DNA from: JBJFGR01 sp051892875
GTDB lineage: Bacteria; Pseudomonadota; Gammaproteobacteria; Enterobacterales; Succinivibrionaceae
DNA length: 11,704 nucleotides
Direction of reading: 5' to 3'
NCBI GenBank assembly: GCA_051892875.1
Contig: JBJFGR010000081.1
Span: forward strand, 1 to 11,704
The notes below the pieces were generated by a model that had not been told where the DNA came from, did not search any database, and worked only from the letters and a program-made list of their open reading frames with translations. Every line of letters begins with the position of its first letter. Position 1 is the stretch's first letter. Shown here in pieces: positions 1 through 6,022 of this stretch. The translations under genes were made by a program, and so were the position numbers.

Positions 1-129
1 ATTATTAAAAGTAGTTAGTTATGTATTACATTGAAATAAAATAAATTCGACAATAACATTATTAAGGGTTGAAGGATTTTACAAATAAAAGGATATGAGT
101 CTGATATATTTCAAAATTTAATAAAAAAG

Positions 130-157
130 AAAGACTCAGTATAACAACTAAGTCTTT
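130..157 (-). terminator. Rho-independent-type terminator for the leftward gene
   Basis: The arms AAAGACTCAG (130-139) and CTAAGTCTTT (148-157) pair over 10 bp with one C/A mismatch and an 8-nt loop. Read leftward, the stem is followed by a T-rich run (TCTTTTTTAT on the minus strand, 130-121). It lies 27 bp past the stop codon of the leftward gene. A weaker T-rich tail on the plus side means it could work in both directions. Confidence 0.6.
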
Positions 158-184
158 TATTTATATACTAATTCGATTTTTTAT

Positions 185-499
185 TTATTGATTTTCGTAA
201 GCATTAAAATTATAAGTACCTAAAGCATTTGCAGCTTGTTTAATACGCTTGGCCATTCTAACGATTTGAGAATTTTCAACCTGAGCTGTTTCCGGATGAT
301 CTAAGAACCAATCATTGAAAAAATTATCTAAAGCCATAATTTCAGCTGCTACATTTGCATACATAGATTGGAAAGATTCATCTGGACCATTAGTTTTTGC
401 AGTATTTCCTACAGACTGTCTATCAAATGCAGAATCTTCCATTAATGCTTTAACTTCTTTTCTAAAACTTTCAATAAATACGTTTTTATTTTCTGTCAT
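185..499 (-). CDS. Hypothetical protein, 104 aa, leftward
   Basis: I do not recognise this protein. It is the only leftward gene in the window. A GTG at 511 is in frame, but that GTG lies inside the likely ribosome binding site AGGTGA, which sits about 9 nt before the ATG at 499. I therefore start at 499 (MTENKNVFIESF). The protein is soluble and mostly helical by eye, with no signal peptide, membrane segment or cysteine. It has an aromatic patch FFNDWF near the middle and a basic stretch RMAKRIKQ close to the C-terminus. It ends in TAA at 185-187, just before a terminator hairpin. It is transcribed away from the retroelement, so it is probably not part of it. Confidence 0.7.
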   Translation of the reverse strand: MTENKNVFIESFRKEVKALMEDSAFDRQSVGNTAKTNGPDESFQSMYANVAAEIMALDNFFNDWFLDHPETAQVENSQIVRMAKRIKQAANALGTYNFNAYENQ

Positions 500-586
500 T
501 TCATTATTCACCTATTAAATTGATTTTGAGGTTGTTGACATATTATAAGAACTTACTAATTAATCTTAAGAAAGTATCTTGTTAAT

Positions 587-616
587 ATTATAAATTGCTC
601 AAATACTTTATGATAA
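587..616 (-). promoter_or_regulatory. Candidate promoter for the leftward gene
   Basis: On the minus strand there is TTATCA (616-611), an 18-nt spacer, then a perfect TATAAT (592-587). Transcription would begin near 580, leaving a leader of about 80 nt before the ATG at 499. The 18-nt spacing equals that of the four rightward promoters in this window, but the -35 is different. AT-rich DNA makes such matches easy, so this is tentative. Confidence 0.35.
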
Positions 617-636
617 GGGTTATTTGTAAAGTACTG

Positions 637-724
637 TATAAATACTACTTGTCAATCTAACTAACCTACTTTTTTCTTGTCTTTTCTTAGTTGCAACAAG
701 TCTATTTTTGTACCAATATAAATA
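637..724 (+). promoter_or_regulatory. Two TATAAATA boxes upstream of the DGR target gene
   Basis: TATAAATA occurs at 637-644 and again at 717-724, that is 121 and 41 bp before the target-gene ATG at 766. This octamer is the consensus of T4-type late promoters, which need no -35. No copy of the CTGTTTTAC promoter seen later in the window is present here, so the DGR cassette appears to be under different control. A few such octamers are expected by chance in DNA this AT-rich, so neither is proven. Confidence 0.3.
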
Positions 725-765
725 TTCTAACATTACATATAAACCTTCTATGGAATAAATTTATA

Positions 766-1725
766 ATGACAGAATATATTAACACTCCTCTTACAAGATT
801 AGGTAACAACAGCATGCTTCCAACTACTGAAATTTTACGTCTTATCGCAAACAGAATATATGAAGGCAGAGACTTGACTCGGGTTTTTGCAAATGAAATT
901 ACTAAGTATTCAGACGAATGGGCTTGGATTAAAGCAAGAATCGACGCAAATGATTATTCTGGTTTATATGTTGGAGATTACATCCCTGTTACTGTAAATG
1001 CAGGTACCGTTGACGGAAAAACAGTCAATTCTCAAACTTTGCAGTGTCAAATTGCGGGTATAAATACATACAAGAATTGTGGTGATACTGTTATTCCTAG
1101 TCATATTGATTTTATTTCAAGAGAAGTTATCGATACAGAGTTTAAATGGAATCCAGTAGATACAAATAATGCTACTTCTGCTACTCCTTATCCCTGGTTA
1201 GCATCTGGTATATATGCCATCTTAAATGGTATTAATAACTATACTACAAGTGCATATAATAATCTTGCACACGGTGCCAATTGTGAGGGTGCAGGTATTT
1301 TACAATTATTACCTTCTAAATTATCAAGTAAAATTATAACTAAAAGAAATTTGTTGGATCAACGTTATAATGCATCCACAGCGCTGACATATAGTACTTC
1401 CTGGGCTTGGGAAAACATGGGTAAATTATGGTTACCTAACGAAATAGAAGTATACGGTACTCAGATTCGAAGTAATTTAGGATATGCTCAAGGATATTGG
1501 AATCCAGAAGCAAATATCGGTGTTTCTTATCCATTGTTTGTACATTCTGGATCAGCTAGAGTTAAATTCATGTCAAACGGTAGCAATAGAAGTGCTTGGT
1601 GGTTGTCGAGTTGTGCTAGTTACTACGCTACTGACGTTTGTTCTGTCAGCGGTAATGGTGATGCCAGCGGTAGTCTGGCTACGTATGCGGGCATTCGTTG
1701 CCCTTTGTGCTTCCGAATTGCGTAG
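766..1725 (+). CDS. DGR variable (target) protein with C-terminal lectin-fold-like domain, 319 aa
   Basis: This is the protein that the retroelement diversifies. A frame open from TTG 691 exists, but ATG 766 (MTEYINTPLTRL) is the natural start. The C-terminal half carries LWLPNEIEVYG (about 221-231), YPLF, and a WW pair at 278-279 before the variable stretch. This pattern resembles DUF6273-like, C-type-lectin-like domains of phage and Firmicutes proteins; I assign it from memory, not from a search. VR covers residues 282-316. Variable sites are 286, 287, 290, 293, 295, 299, 301, 303, 307 and 308, and the chain ends RCPLCFRIA, the fixed buried end typical of such targets. Residues 1-75 or so are helical and could attach it to a virion or other structure. 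The likely role is ligand binding, such as a receptor-binding or tail protein. There is no signal peptide. A hairpin and avd follow. Confidence 0.9.
   Translation: MTEYINTPLTRLGNNSMLPTTEILRLIANRIYEGRDLTRVFANEITKYSDEWAWIKARIDANDYSGLYVGDYIPVTVNAGTVDGKTVNSQTLQCQIAGINTYKNCGDTVIPSHIDFISREVIDTEFKWNPVDTNNATSATPYPWLASGIYAILNGINNYTTSAYNNLAHGANCEGAGILQLLPSKLSSKIITKRNLLDQRYNASTALTYSTSWAWENMGKLWLPNEIEVYGTQIRSNLGYAQGYWNPEANIGVSYPLFVHSGSARVKFMSNGSNRSAWWLSSCASYYATDVCSVSGNGDASGSLATYAGIRCPLCFRIA
1610..1714 (+). repeat. DGR variable repeat (VR)
   Basis: This 105-bp stretch aligns without gaps to TR (2271-2375, offset 661). Differences are at 1621, 1624, 1633, 1642, 1643, 1649, 1660, 1667, 1673, 1680, 1684, 1687 and 1710. 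In all 13 the TR base is A; VR has six G, five T and two C. All 78 non-A template positions are identical. The last 22 bp before the terminal mismatch (1688-1709) are invariant and act as the candidate initiation-of-mutagenic-homology segment. VR lies at the very 3' end of the target gene, the usual place. Confidence 0.97.
1689..1703 (+). other. Short hairpin in the invariant 3' block of VR (also in TR, 2350-2364)
   Basis: GGGCA (1689-1693) pairs perfectly with TGCCC (1699-1703) around the loop TTCGT. The same hairpin is in TR. It contains no base changed between the repeats, so structure and coding (GIRCP) are both kept. It is a candidate recognition element for priming or homing, by analogy with hairpins needed near VR in the Bordetella phage DGR; that hairpin, however, lies downstream of its VR. 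Confidence 0.5.
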
Positions 1726-1738
1726 CATATTCGGTTCG

Positions 1739-1785
1739 TTGAGCAATCTCGTCCGAAACAAAGTGAGGAAGTTAAGATTGCTCAA
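1739..1785 (+). terminator. 11-bp inverted repeat just after the target gene
   Basis: TTGAGCAATCT (1739-1749) and AGATTGCTCAA (1775-1785) are perfect inverted copies with a 25-nt loop, followed by a T-rich stretch (1786-1799). It starts 13 bp after the target stop codon and 24 bp after VR. It may be a weak terminator that limits read-through into avd, or a DNA cruciform marking the VR for retrohoming. The long loop fits neither model perfectly. Confidence 0.5.
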
Positions 1786-1817
1786 TTTTAATTTTCAATT
1801 GTAAACGCATAGGTAAA

Positions 1818-2231
1818 ATGAACATGACTGTGCCTGCTAGACTGAGAAAGTTTGCTGAATTGAAAGTTATACTTACTGCTCAAAAGTTAAGAAACAAAGT
1901 AGTATCTATAATGGTAAACGATAATAAAGTCGCTAAGAAATATAGACCTAACCTTTCCAAAACAGCAATTGATTATACTAATGAAATAGTATCAGAACTT
2001 GTGGAAGCGAATGATTATATTCCAGATGATGAAAATAAAAAACTTTGTAGATTAATGCATTTAAACGAAGTTTTGAAATTGATATTAAAATTGGAATTGT
2101 TAATGAACACAATAAAAGATTGTATTAAAACAATAACTTATGGTGACTTCGAAAAAATAAGCGAATTGTTATCAATTCTGAGAAAAGAAACACAGCTTTG
2201 GCAAAGAAGCACTAAAGAAAAAAGTTGTTGA
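1818..2231 (+). CDS. avd: DGR accessory variability determinant (Avd-like), 137 aa
   Basis: This is a small basic all-helical protein between VR and TR, the usual position of Avd. Four helices are predicted by eye at about 8-33, 46-66, 72-103 and 107-130. The segment KKYRPNLSKTAIDYTNEIV (about 40-58) resembles the helix-2 region of the four-helix-bundle Avd/S23-type family. Avd forms a pentameric barrel that binds RT and the template RNA and is needed for mutagenic cDNA synthesis. The start ATG 1818 follows AGG (1811-1813) at short spacing; ATG 1824 is an alternative. The stop at 2229-2231 is only 39 bp before TR, so the template RNA probably includes the end of this gene, as in the Bordetella phage system. 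The family assignment rests on position, size and helical pattern. Confidence 0.85.
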   Translation: MNMTVPARLRKFAELKVILTAQKLRNKVVSIMVNDNKVAKKYRPNLSKTAIDYTNEIVSELVEANDYIPDDENKKLCRLMHLNEVLKLILKLELLMNTIKDCIKTITYGDFEKISELLSILRKETQLWQRSTKEKSC

Positions 2232-2270
2232 GGAGTTCTAAATAAAGGCTGTTTGTTGTTTTGACTGCTC

Positions 2271-2375
2271 GTTGTGCTAGTAACAACGCTACTAACGTTT
2301 GTAATGTCAACGGTAATGGTAATGCCAACGGTAATCTGGCAACGAATACGGGCATTCGTTGCCCTTTGTGATTCC
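2271..2375 (+). repeat. DGR template repeat (TR)
   Basis: This is the donor copy of VR, outside any gene. It contains 27 adenines, of which 13 are altered in VR. Read in the VR frame it has ten AAC/AAT codons, the classic design: randomising the two A's of AAY can give 15 amino acids and never a stop. In that frame the last template A (2371) makes a TGA, which is TGC in VR. Homology starts abruptly at 2271; upstream bases do not align convincingly with the target gene. Confidence 0.97.
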
Positions 2376-2416
2376 TTAAATTGGTTTTAATACCGAAACA
2401 ATGAAATGTATTAGTA

Positions 2417-2440
2417 ATTTTATATAATGTTATATAAAAT
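2417..2440 (+). repeat. Perfect 11-bp inverted repeat in the TR-RT spacer
   Basis: ATTTTATATAA (2417-2427) and TTATATAAAAT (2430-2440) are perfect inverted copies separated only by TG. It begins 42 bp after TR. It is AT-only, so it could be a cruciform or an operator-like site, or part of the template RNA fold. Confidence 0.5.
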
Positions 2441-2542
2441 GAAAACGAATTCGTATAAGGAAGGAACAAACAACCATCAAAAAAAAATAATTTTTTTGTA
2501 AATAAGTCCCTCGATATGAAAAACCGAACGCCTTTTTTAGTG

Positions 2543-2577
2543 CATGGTAAAAAACGTCATTCGTTTTTTATTTCATG
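2543..2577 (+). repeat. Hairpin upstream of the RT gene
   Basis: TAAAAAACG (2548-2556) pairs with CGTTTTTTA (2562-2570) around TCATT. Outside it, CATG (2543-2546) can pair with CATG (2574-2577) across a small internal loop. It ends 57 bp before the RT start codon. It may be the 3' part of the template RNA structure or a weak U-rich terminator of that RNA. Confidence 0.45.
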
Positions 2578-2634
2578 GTTTTGAATTTAGTAGGTAAATA
2601 ATATTAGTTAATAGACTTGCTCGGGGGACATTTT

Positions 2635-3762
2635 ATGACTTTATCAAGAAGACAAAAACGTTATATACGAAGAAAAGAAAAACGAGAATTGAAGAAAAAG
2701 CAATTCTTGACTCAATATGATAACTTTAATCGATTAACAAATTTTAACAATTTATGTAAAGCTGCAGCTAAAGCCTCTAATCACGTCAGCTGGAAAATAT
2801 CAGTACAAAAATACATCATTGACACTTTTATAAAAAATAGTAATTTATCAAAAAAGTTATTGCAATTAAAAGACATTAGGCAAGGTTTTATTTGTTTTAA
2901 ATGTTTAGAACGAGGCAAAGTACGATCTATACGAGCAGTACATTTTTCAGAAAGAATTGTTCAAAAGAACCTTTGTAGAAGTATTTTATATCCCATTTAT
3001 ACTCATTATATAATTCATGACAATTATGCAAACCAAAAAGGCAAAGGTACATCTTTTGCGATTAAAAGATTTGAATATTTCTTAAGACAATTTTATAAAA
3101 AGTATAAAAGAGAAGGTTACATTTTATTTATTGATTTTAAAGATTATTTTGGAAACATAGATCATAGTATTTTAAAGAGTACATATCGAGAATATATAAA
3201 AGATCCTAACTTGTTGTTTTATATTGATAAATTTGTAGAAGCTTTTGGTGATAAATCTCTGGGTCTAGGTTCAGAAACAAGTCAATTACATGGAATAATG
3301 TATGCAAATAAATTAGATCATTACATAAAAAGCCAGTTAGGAATAAAGTATTATGGTCGATATATGGATGATAGCTTTATAATTTTACATGACAAAAAAG
3401 AATTGGAAGAAGTTAGAGATAAAATAATAGAAAAATGTAAACAATTTAAAATAACCGTTAATACAAAGAAAACTAAAATAAAAGATTTGAAACATGGATT
3501 TAAATTCTTAAAAACTAGGTATTTAATGTTAGAAACAGGCAAATTGTTAAAACGGCCTACTCGATATGCGATAACTAAAGAAAGAAAAAAGTTAAAGAAA
3601 TTGCTAAACATTAAGGATATTACAAATAAGCAAATCTGGCAGAATTTTAATAGTTGGAAAGGTTCATTGCTAACAAAAAATTGTAGGAAATTGTTATATA
3701 AAGAAGAAATGGAATTAAAACGACGCATTAAGCAACGAAACCAAAAGAATCGTTTAGTATAG
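2635..3762 (+). CDS. DGR reverse transcriptase, 375 aa
   Basis: This is the retroelement polymerase. It copies TR RNA into cDNA with errors at adenines. A TTG at 2617 is in frame, but ATG 2635 has GGGGGA (2623-2628) at ideal spacing, so I start there. The order is: a very basic N-terminus (RRQKRYIRRKEKR), KGKGT at 135-139, catalytic motif IDFKDYF with D167, GLGSETSQ at 210-217, and YMDD at 243-246 with D245 and D246 as metal ligands. The SQ ending of the 210-217 motif is the mark that separates DGR RTs from group II intron RTs, which have SP. The C-terminal third is basic thumb and tail; there is no maturase or endonuclease domain. Length is normal for the family and all catalytic residues are present, so it should be active. 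A terminator follows 7 bp after the TAG stop. Confidence 0.97.
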   Translation: MTLSRRQKRYIRRKEKRELKKKQFLTQYDNFNRLTNFNNLCKAAAKASNHVSWKISVQKYIIDTFIKNSNLSKKLLQLKDIRQGFICFKCLERGKVRSIRAVHFSERIVQKNLCRSILYPIYTHYIIHDNYANQKGKGTSFAIKRFEYFLRQFYKKYKREGYILFIDFKDYFGNIDHSILKSTYREYIKDPNLLFYIDKFVEAFGDKSLGLGSETSQLHGIMYANKLDHYIKSQLGIKYYGRYMDDSFIILHDKKELEEVRDKIIEKCKQFKITVNTKKTKIKDLKHGFKFLKTRYLMLETGKLLKRPTRYAITKERKKLKKLLNIKDITNKQIWQNFNSWKGSLLTKNCRKLLYKEEMELKRRIKQRNQKNRLV

Positions 3763-3768
3763 AAAAAC

Positions 3769-3797
3769 AGGCTTGGTTATTATTCCAGGCCTTTATT
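3769..3797 (+). terminator. Rho-independent terminator after the RT gene
   Basis: AGGCTTGG (3769-3776) and CCAGGCCT (3785-3792) form an 8-bp stem with one G-U pair and an 8-nt loop, followed by TTATTTAT. It closes the DGR cassette and lies just before the first CTGTTTTAC promoter, so the two units are separated. Confidence 0.8.
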
Positions 3798-3802
3798 TAT
3801 AT

Positions 3803-3835
3803 CTGTTTTACATTATTTTATTTACATAGTACAAT
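3803..3835 (+). promoter_or_regulatory. Promoter A of the repeated CTGTTTTAC family
   Basis: CTGTTTTAC (3803-3811), an 18-nt spacer, then TACAAT (3830-3835). This is the first of four copies with the same first box, the same spacing and a TAnnnT second box. It would start transcription near 3842, about 25 nt before the first array gene. Confidence 0.75.
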
Positions 3836-3866
3836 AAATATATAAAATAAAAAAGGTAGTATGTAA

Positions 3867-4244
3867 ATGGGTGAGAATGTTTTTGCGTATATTAATATTG
3901 ATGATTATCGTTTAGATTTGTCTAATATTGAATTGGACGATGAAATAATAAGTATACCCGAATCAATAATGACTAATCGTATATTTCCGAACACTCTTCA
4001 CAGTAAGTTAAAGGATTGTTTTAAGAGTGTTTATGCCGTTCATGTATTTCAACCTTTTCCCATACCACAAGATTATAAATCAGAGCCATCGCCTACCTTT
4101 CAATATGCAATAAATGTAAATTTTGAGTATAAGGATTTGAATGATGAATTGTTTACTATATATAAGATTGATCGTAAATCTGCTTTAGTTTTATTACTCG
4201 ATGAAGTAAAAAAGATTATTGAAGAGTTTAAGAATAATATATAA
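3867..4244 (+). CDS. Array protein 1, TL-x-I signature paralogue, 125 aa
   Basis: First gene of the array, function unknown. It is acidic and soluble, with no signal or membrane segment. The N-terminal 30 residues are rich in Asp, Glu and Ile (YINIDDYRLDLSNIELDDE), then a helix (LHSKLKDCFKSVYAV), a Pro-rich loop (FQPFPIPQDY), a strand (QYAINVNFEY) and the C-terminal signature FTIYKI at 96-101 leading into an amphipathic helix (ALVLLLDEVKKIIEEF). It is the most divergent member at the signature, with F and I replacing Y and L. ATG 3867 follows AAAAAGG by about 10 nt. The upstream promoter A makes it the lead gene of a seven-gene unit. Confidence 0.8.
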   Translation: MGENVFAYINIDDYRLDLSNIELDDEIISIPESIMTNRIFPNTLHSKLKDCFKSVYAVHVFQPFPIPQDYKSEPSPTFQYAINVNFEYKDLNDELFTIYKIDRKSALVLLLDEVKKIIEEFKNNI

Positions 4245-4253
4245 AGGTTGATA

Positions 4254-4622
4254 ATGTTAGAAAAGTTAAAAATTTGTATTTATATATATCCTAAAGACAT
4301 AGTTGATTTAGAAACCTATAATCTTGAAGCCTATGGTATTAAAATAAATATATATTTAGATGCTTTTTTGTCAAACCCAGAAGAATTAATAAAAGATAGA
4401 TTGATTGCTCAAGTGGCAAAATACTATAGTAGTGATAAGTTTTCTGATAATATAGTTAGTTATAGTTGGCCCAAAGGGAGTAGATTTGACATATCTTTTG
4501 ATATAAGATTAGTTGAGCATCAACTACTTGAAGAGTACAGAACTCTTTATAGAATAAATAAAAAAACTGTTTGTGATTATTTTATTGATAGCATTAAAGA
4601 ATTGGACAAGTGTACGTTATGA
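4254..4622 (+). CDS. Array protein 2, TL-x-I signature paralogue, 122 aa
   Basis: Function unknown; close in layout to the next gene. It opens with a strand (KLKICIYIYP), then NPEELIKDRL and a helix, a strand (FDISFDIRLV), and the signature YRTLYRI at 95-101 followed by NKKTVCDYFIDSIKEL. NPEELIKDR has a near copy, APEELISDR, in array protein 3. A TTG at 4248 is in frame, but ATG 4254 sits 6 nt after AAAGG (4243-4247) and is the better start. Its TGA overlaps the next ATG as ATGA (4619-4622), so translation of the two is coupled. Confidence 0.82.
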   Translation: MLEKLKICIYIYPKDIVDLETYNLEAYGIKINIYLDAFLSNPEELIKDRLIAQVAKYYSSDKFSDNIVSYSWPKGSRFDISFDIRLVEHQLLEEYRTLYRINKKTVCDYFIDSIKELDKCTL

Positions 4623-4999
4623 GCTTAATAATAAATGTAAAACTCTTTGATCGTGATGTCAAAACAGATTCGATATCTTCAAAACAGATATACGAAAACT
4701 CTTTTGTTGCTCCAGAAGAATTGATTTCGGATAGAAGTTTAGATACTATTCGAAAAATAGTTAAAATTAAATTACAAGAATATTTTCAAGATTTTTGTTT
4801 TTCGTGGGTATATTGGATAAAAGATAAATATTATGAAGACGATAGATATGAGTACGAAGATCAAGTAATTTCAATTAGTCTTTCGATATACGGTGAACTT
4901 CTTAAAGGTGATTATCGTACATTATATATGATTGACAAAAAAAGTATGTGTATCTATATAATAAATAAATTAAGAGAGCTAGAATTAGTAAAAGGATAA
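4619..4999 (+). CDS. Array protein 3, TL-x-I signature paralogue, 126 aa
   Basis: Function unknown. A GTG at 4610 is in frame, but ATG 4619 overlaps the preceding TGA as ATGA, so I use it. The order is a first strand (LIINVKLFD), APEELISDR, a helix (TIRKIVKIKLQEYF), an aromatic and charged stretch (FSWVYWIKDKYYEDDRYEYED), a strand (VISISLSIYG), and the signature YRTLYMI at 99-105 with the terminal helix DKKSMCIYIINKLREL. This end is nearly superimposable on array protein 2, which marks a tandem duplicate. Low base identity shows it is old or fast-evolving. Confidence 0.82.
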   Translation: MSLIINVKLFDRDVKTDSISSKQIYENSFVAPEELISDRSLDTIRKIVKIKLQEYFQDFCFSWVYWIKDKYYEDDRYEYEDQVISISLSIYGELLKGDYRTLYMIDKKSMCIYIINKLRELELVKG

Positions 5000-5006
5000 C
5001 AGTAAA

Positions 5007-5345
5007 ATGTATACTCATACTACTAATATTTTGTTTAACATTGCAACAGAACAAGATAAAATTATTAAATATAGTGCTGTTTTGCCTTTGTATAGTCCGA
5101 CTCCAGAAATAGAATTACAAAAGGTATTTGATTCAATTAAAAATAGATTAAAGACATTTTTTATTAACATTCCTGATATGACGATTTATCATAAAAATGA
5201 ATATTTAGCAATCTCCGCCTTAAAGCAAGAATGTGAAGTTTTAGTTACAGTTAAGGTTGCTGCGATGGATTTAAAAGAACATTATAGGACTTTGTTGAAG
5301 ATTAGTCCTAACGCTCTTGTAGGATGTTTTAAGGCAGCGTTATAA
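5007..5345 (+). CDS. Array protein 4, TL-x-I signature paralogue, 112 aa
   Basis: Function unknown. The layout is the same: a strand, PTPEIELQKVFDSIKNRLKTFF (helix), a strand (CEVLVTVKVAAMDL), the signature YRTLLKI at 93-99 and a short terminal helix (ALVGCFKAAL). Bases 5289-5308 are identical to 7383-7402 in array protein 8, and GATTTAAAAGA precedes both, so these two are the most recent duplicates visible although they lie in different transcription units. AAAGGA (4991-4996), inside the end of the previous gene, serves as ribosome binding site for ATG 5007. Confidence 0.82.
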   Translation: MYTHTTNILFNIATEQDKIIKYSAVLPLYSPTPEIELQKVFDSIKNRLKTFFINIPDMTIYHKNEYLAISALKQECEVLVTVKVAAMDLKEHYRTLLKISPNALVGCFKAAL

Positions 5346-5363
5346 CAGAATTGGATAAATCAA

Positions 5364-5684
5364 ATGTTAGAATACTTATTTGTAATACAGACTTATGTTA
5401 GCAATGAATTAAAAACACAAAGCTTCACATTAGAACTTCCAACTATAAATCACGGTGAAAAATTAAACACACTAGTAAAAGATTATTTCTATGATAAATT
5501 TAATAGTTTATGTGTAGATATTTATGATGGCGAAAGTTTTCGAAAATATACGGTGATGGTATCGATATCTGAATTTTCGTGTATAGAACCATATCTAACT
5601 CTCGCTAAAATAAATTATACTAACTTTATTAAATTTATAGAAGAAGATATAAAAGAATTAATTATAGAAAGAGAAGACGCATAA
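5364..5684 (+). CDS. Array protein 5, TL-x-I signature paralogue, 106 aa
   Basis: Function unknown. A strand (LEYLFVIQTYV), a second strand (TQSFTLELPTI), a helix with LVKDYFYDKF, a strand (YTVMVSISEF) and the signature YLTLAKI at 77-83 are followed by a long acidic helix (FIKFIEEDIKELIIE). It lacks the usual Arg or Lys after the signature Tyr. Start ATG 5364 follows GGATAAATCAA, a weak binding site. The TAA stop shares one base with the next ATG (TAATG at 5682-5686), which implies coupled translation. Confidence 0.8.
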   Translation: MLEYLFVIQTYVSNELKTQSFTLELPTINHGEKLNTLVKDYFYDKFNSLCVDIYDGESFRKYTVMVSISEFSCIEPYLTLAKINYTNFIKFIEEDIKELIIEREDA

Positions 5685-6022
5685 TGAAAAAATTTATAAA
5701 GTTTTGTATTGAAATGAGAAGTGAAAATAATAATCATAATTCATATATGAAATATCCAATTTATAAAGAGATAGATATTCAAGATAATAAGGATTATTCT
5801 GTTTATTGCGGCAAACTTAGCGAATGGTTAATAAAAAACGTTGTTGATCAGGAAGGCTATGTTTTTTATTTTGATGATTTTTCAGTTGCAGATAAGGCAA
5901 TTTTAATCGTATTAGAAGAAAACAAACTAAAAGATGAATACCATGTTTTATACAAAACGAGTATTAAAGCATTTGTTAATACCTTGTGCGAAGAATTCAG
6001 TAAAGTGAAAGTAAAACAATGA
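5684..6022 (+). CDS. Array protein 6, TL-x-I signature paralogue, 112 aa
   Basis: Function unknown. A basic first strand (KKFIKFCIEMRSE), a helix (YCGKLSEWLIKNVV), a short strand pair (GYVFYFDDFSVADKAILIVL) and the signature variant YHVLYKT at 86-92 with a terminal helix (AFVNTLCEEFSKV). The signature is weaker here: the Thr of TL is Val and the final Ile is Thr. Its best match in the window is the N-terminal part of the 220-aa protein at 6419 (FKVLYKY). It overlaps its neighbours by 1 bp (5684) and 4 bp (ATGA at 6019-6022). Confidence 0.8.
   Translation: MKKFIKFCIEMRSENNNHNSYMKYPIYKEIDIQDNKDYSVYCGKLSEWLIKNVVDQEGYVFYFDDFSVADKAILIVLEENKLKDEYHVLYKTSIKAFVNTLCEEFSKVKVKQ

Larger units (their letters stand above)
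2232..2634 (+). ncRNA. Probable template-RNA region: TR plus structured spacer to the RT gene
   Basis: This 403-bp stretch between avd and RT has no supported protein gene. It holds TR and a 259-bp spacer rich in inverted repeats: an 11-bp arm pair at 2417-2440, the palindrome ACGAATTCGT at 2445-2454, and a hairpin at 2543-2577. In the studied Bordetella DGR, the RNA downstream of TR folds, binds RT-Avd and primes cDNA synthesis. The same role is inferred here. The ends given are those of the non-coding gap; true transcript ends are unknown. Confidence 0.6.

Noticed and set aside
95..121. Eight-codon frame with ATG after AAAGGA
   Set aside because: Too short and unsupported by any neighbour; the match to a binding site is expected by chance in AT-rich DNA.
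691..765. TTG-started N-terminal extension of the target protein
   Set aside because: The extra residues come from intergenic-like sequence that holds a TATAAATA box, and no binding site precedes the TTG; ATG 766 is a natural start.
1595..1609. Extension of VR/TR homology upstream of 1610
   Set aside because: The bases before 1610 and 2271 align only with several gaps and non-A mismatches, so the repeat is taken to start sharply.
1484..1804. Rightward frame overlapping the end of the target gene
   Set aside because: It is an out-of-frame shadow of VR and the downstream hairpin; the VR/TR substitution pattern fits the other frame.
1753..2401. CCGAAACAA shared by the loop after VR and the region after TR as an extension of the repeat
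   Set aside because: It is 39 bp from VR but only 18 bp from TR, so it is not a gap-free continuation of the homology; kept only as a side note to the spacer finding.
2212..2469. Leftward open frame across TR
   Set aside because: It is the antisense of the template repeat and spacer; its openness follows from the AAY/GTT pattern of TR, not from coding.
3351..3728. Leftward open frame inside the RT gene
   Set aside because: Antisense shadow of a well-supported reverse transcriptase.
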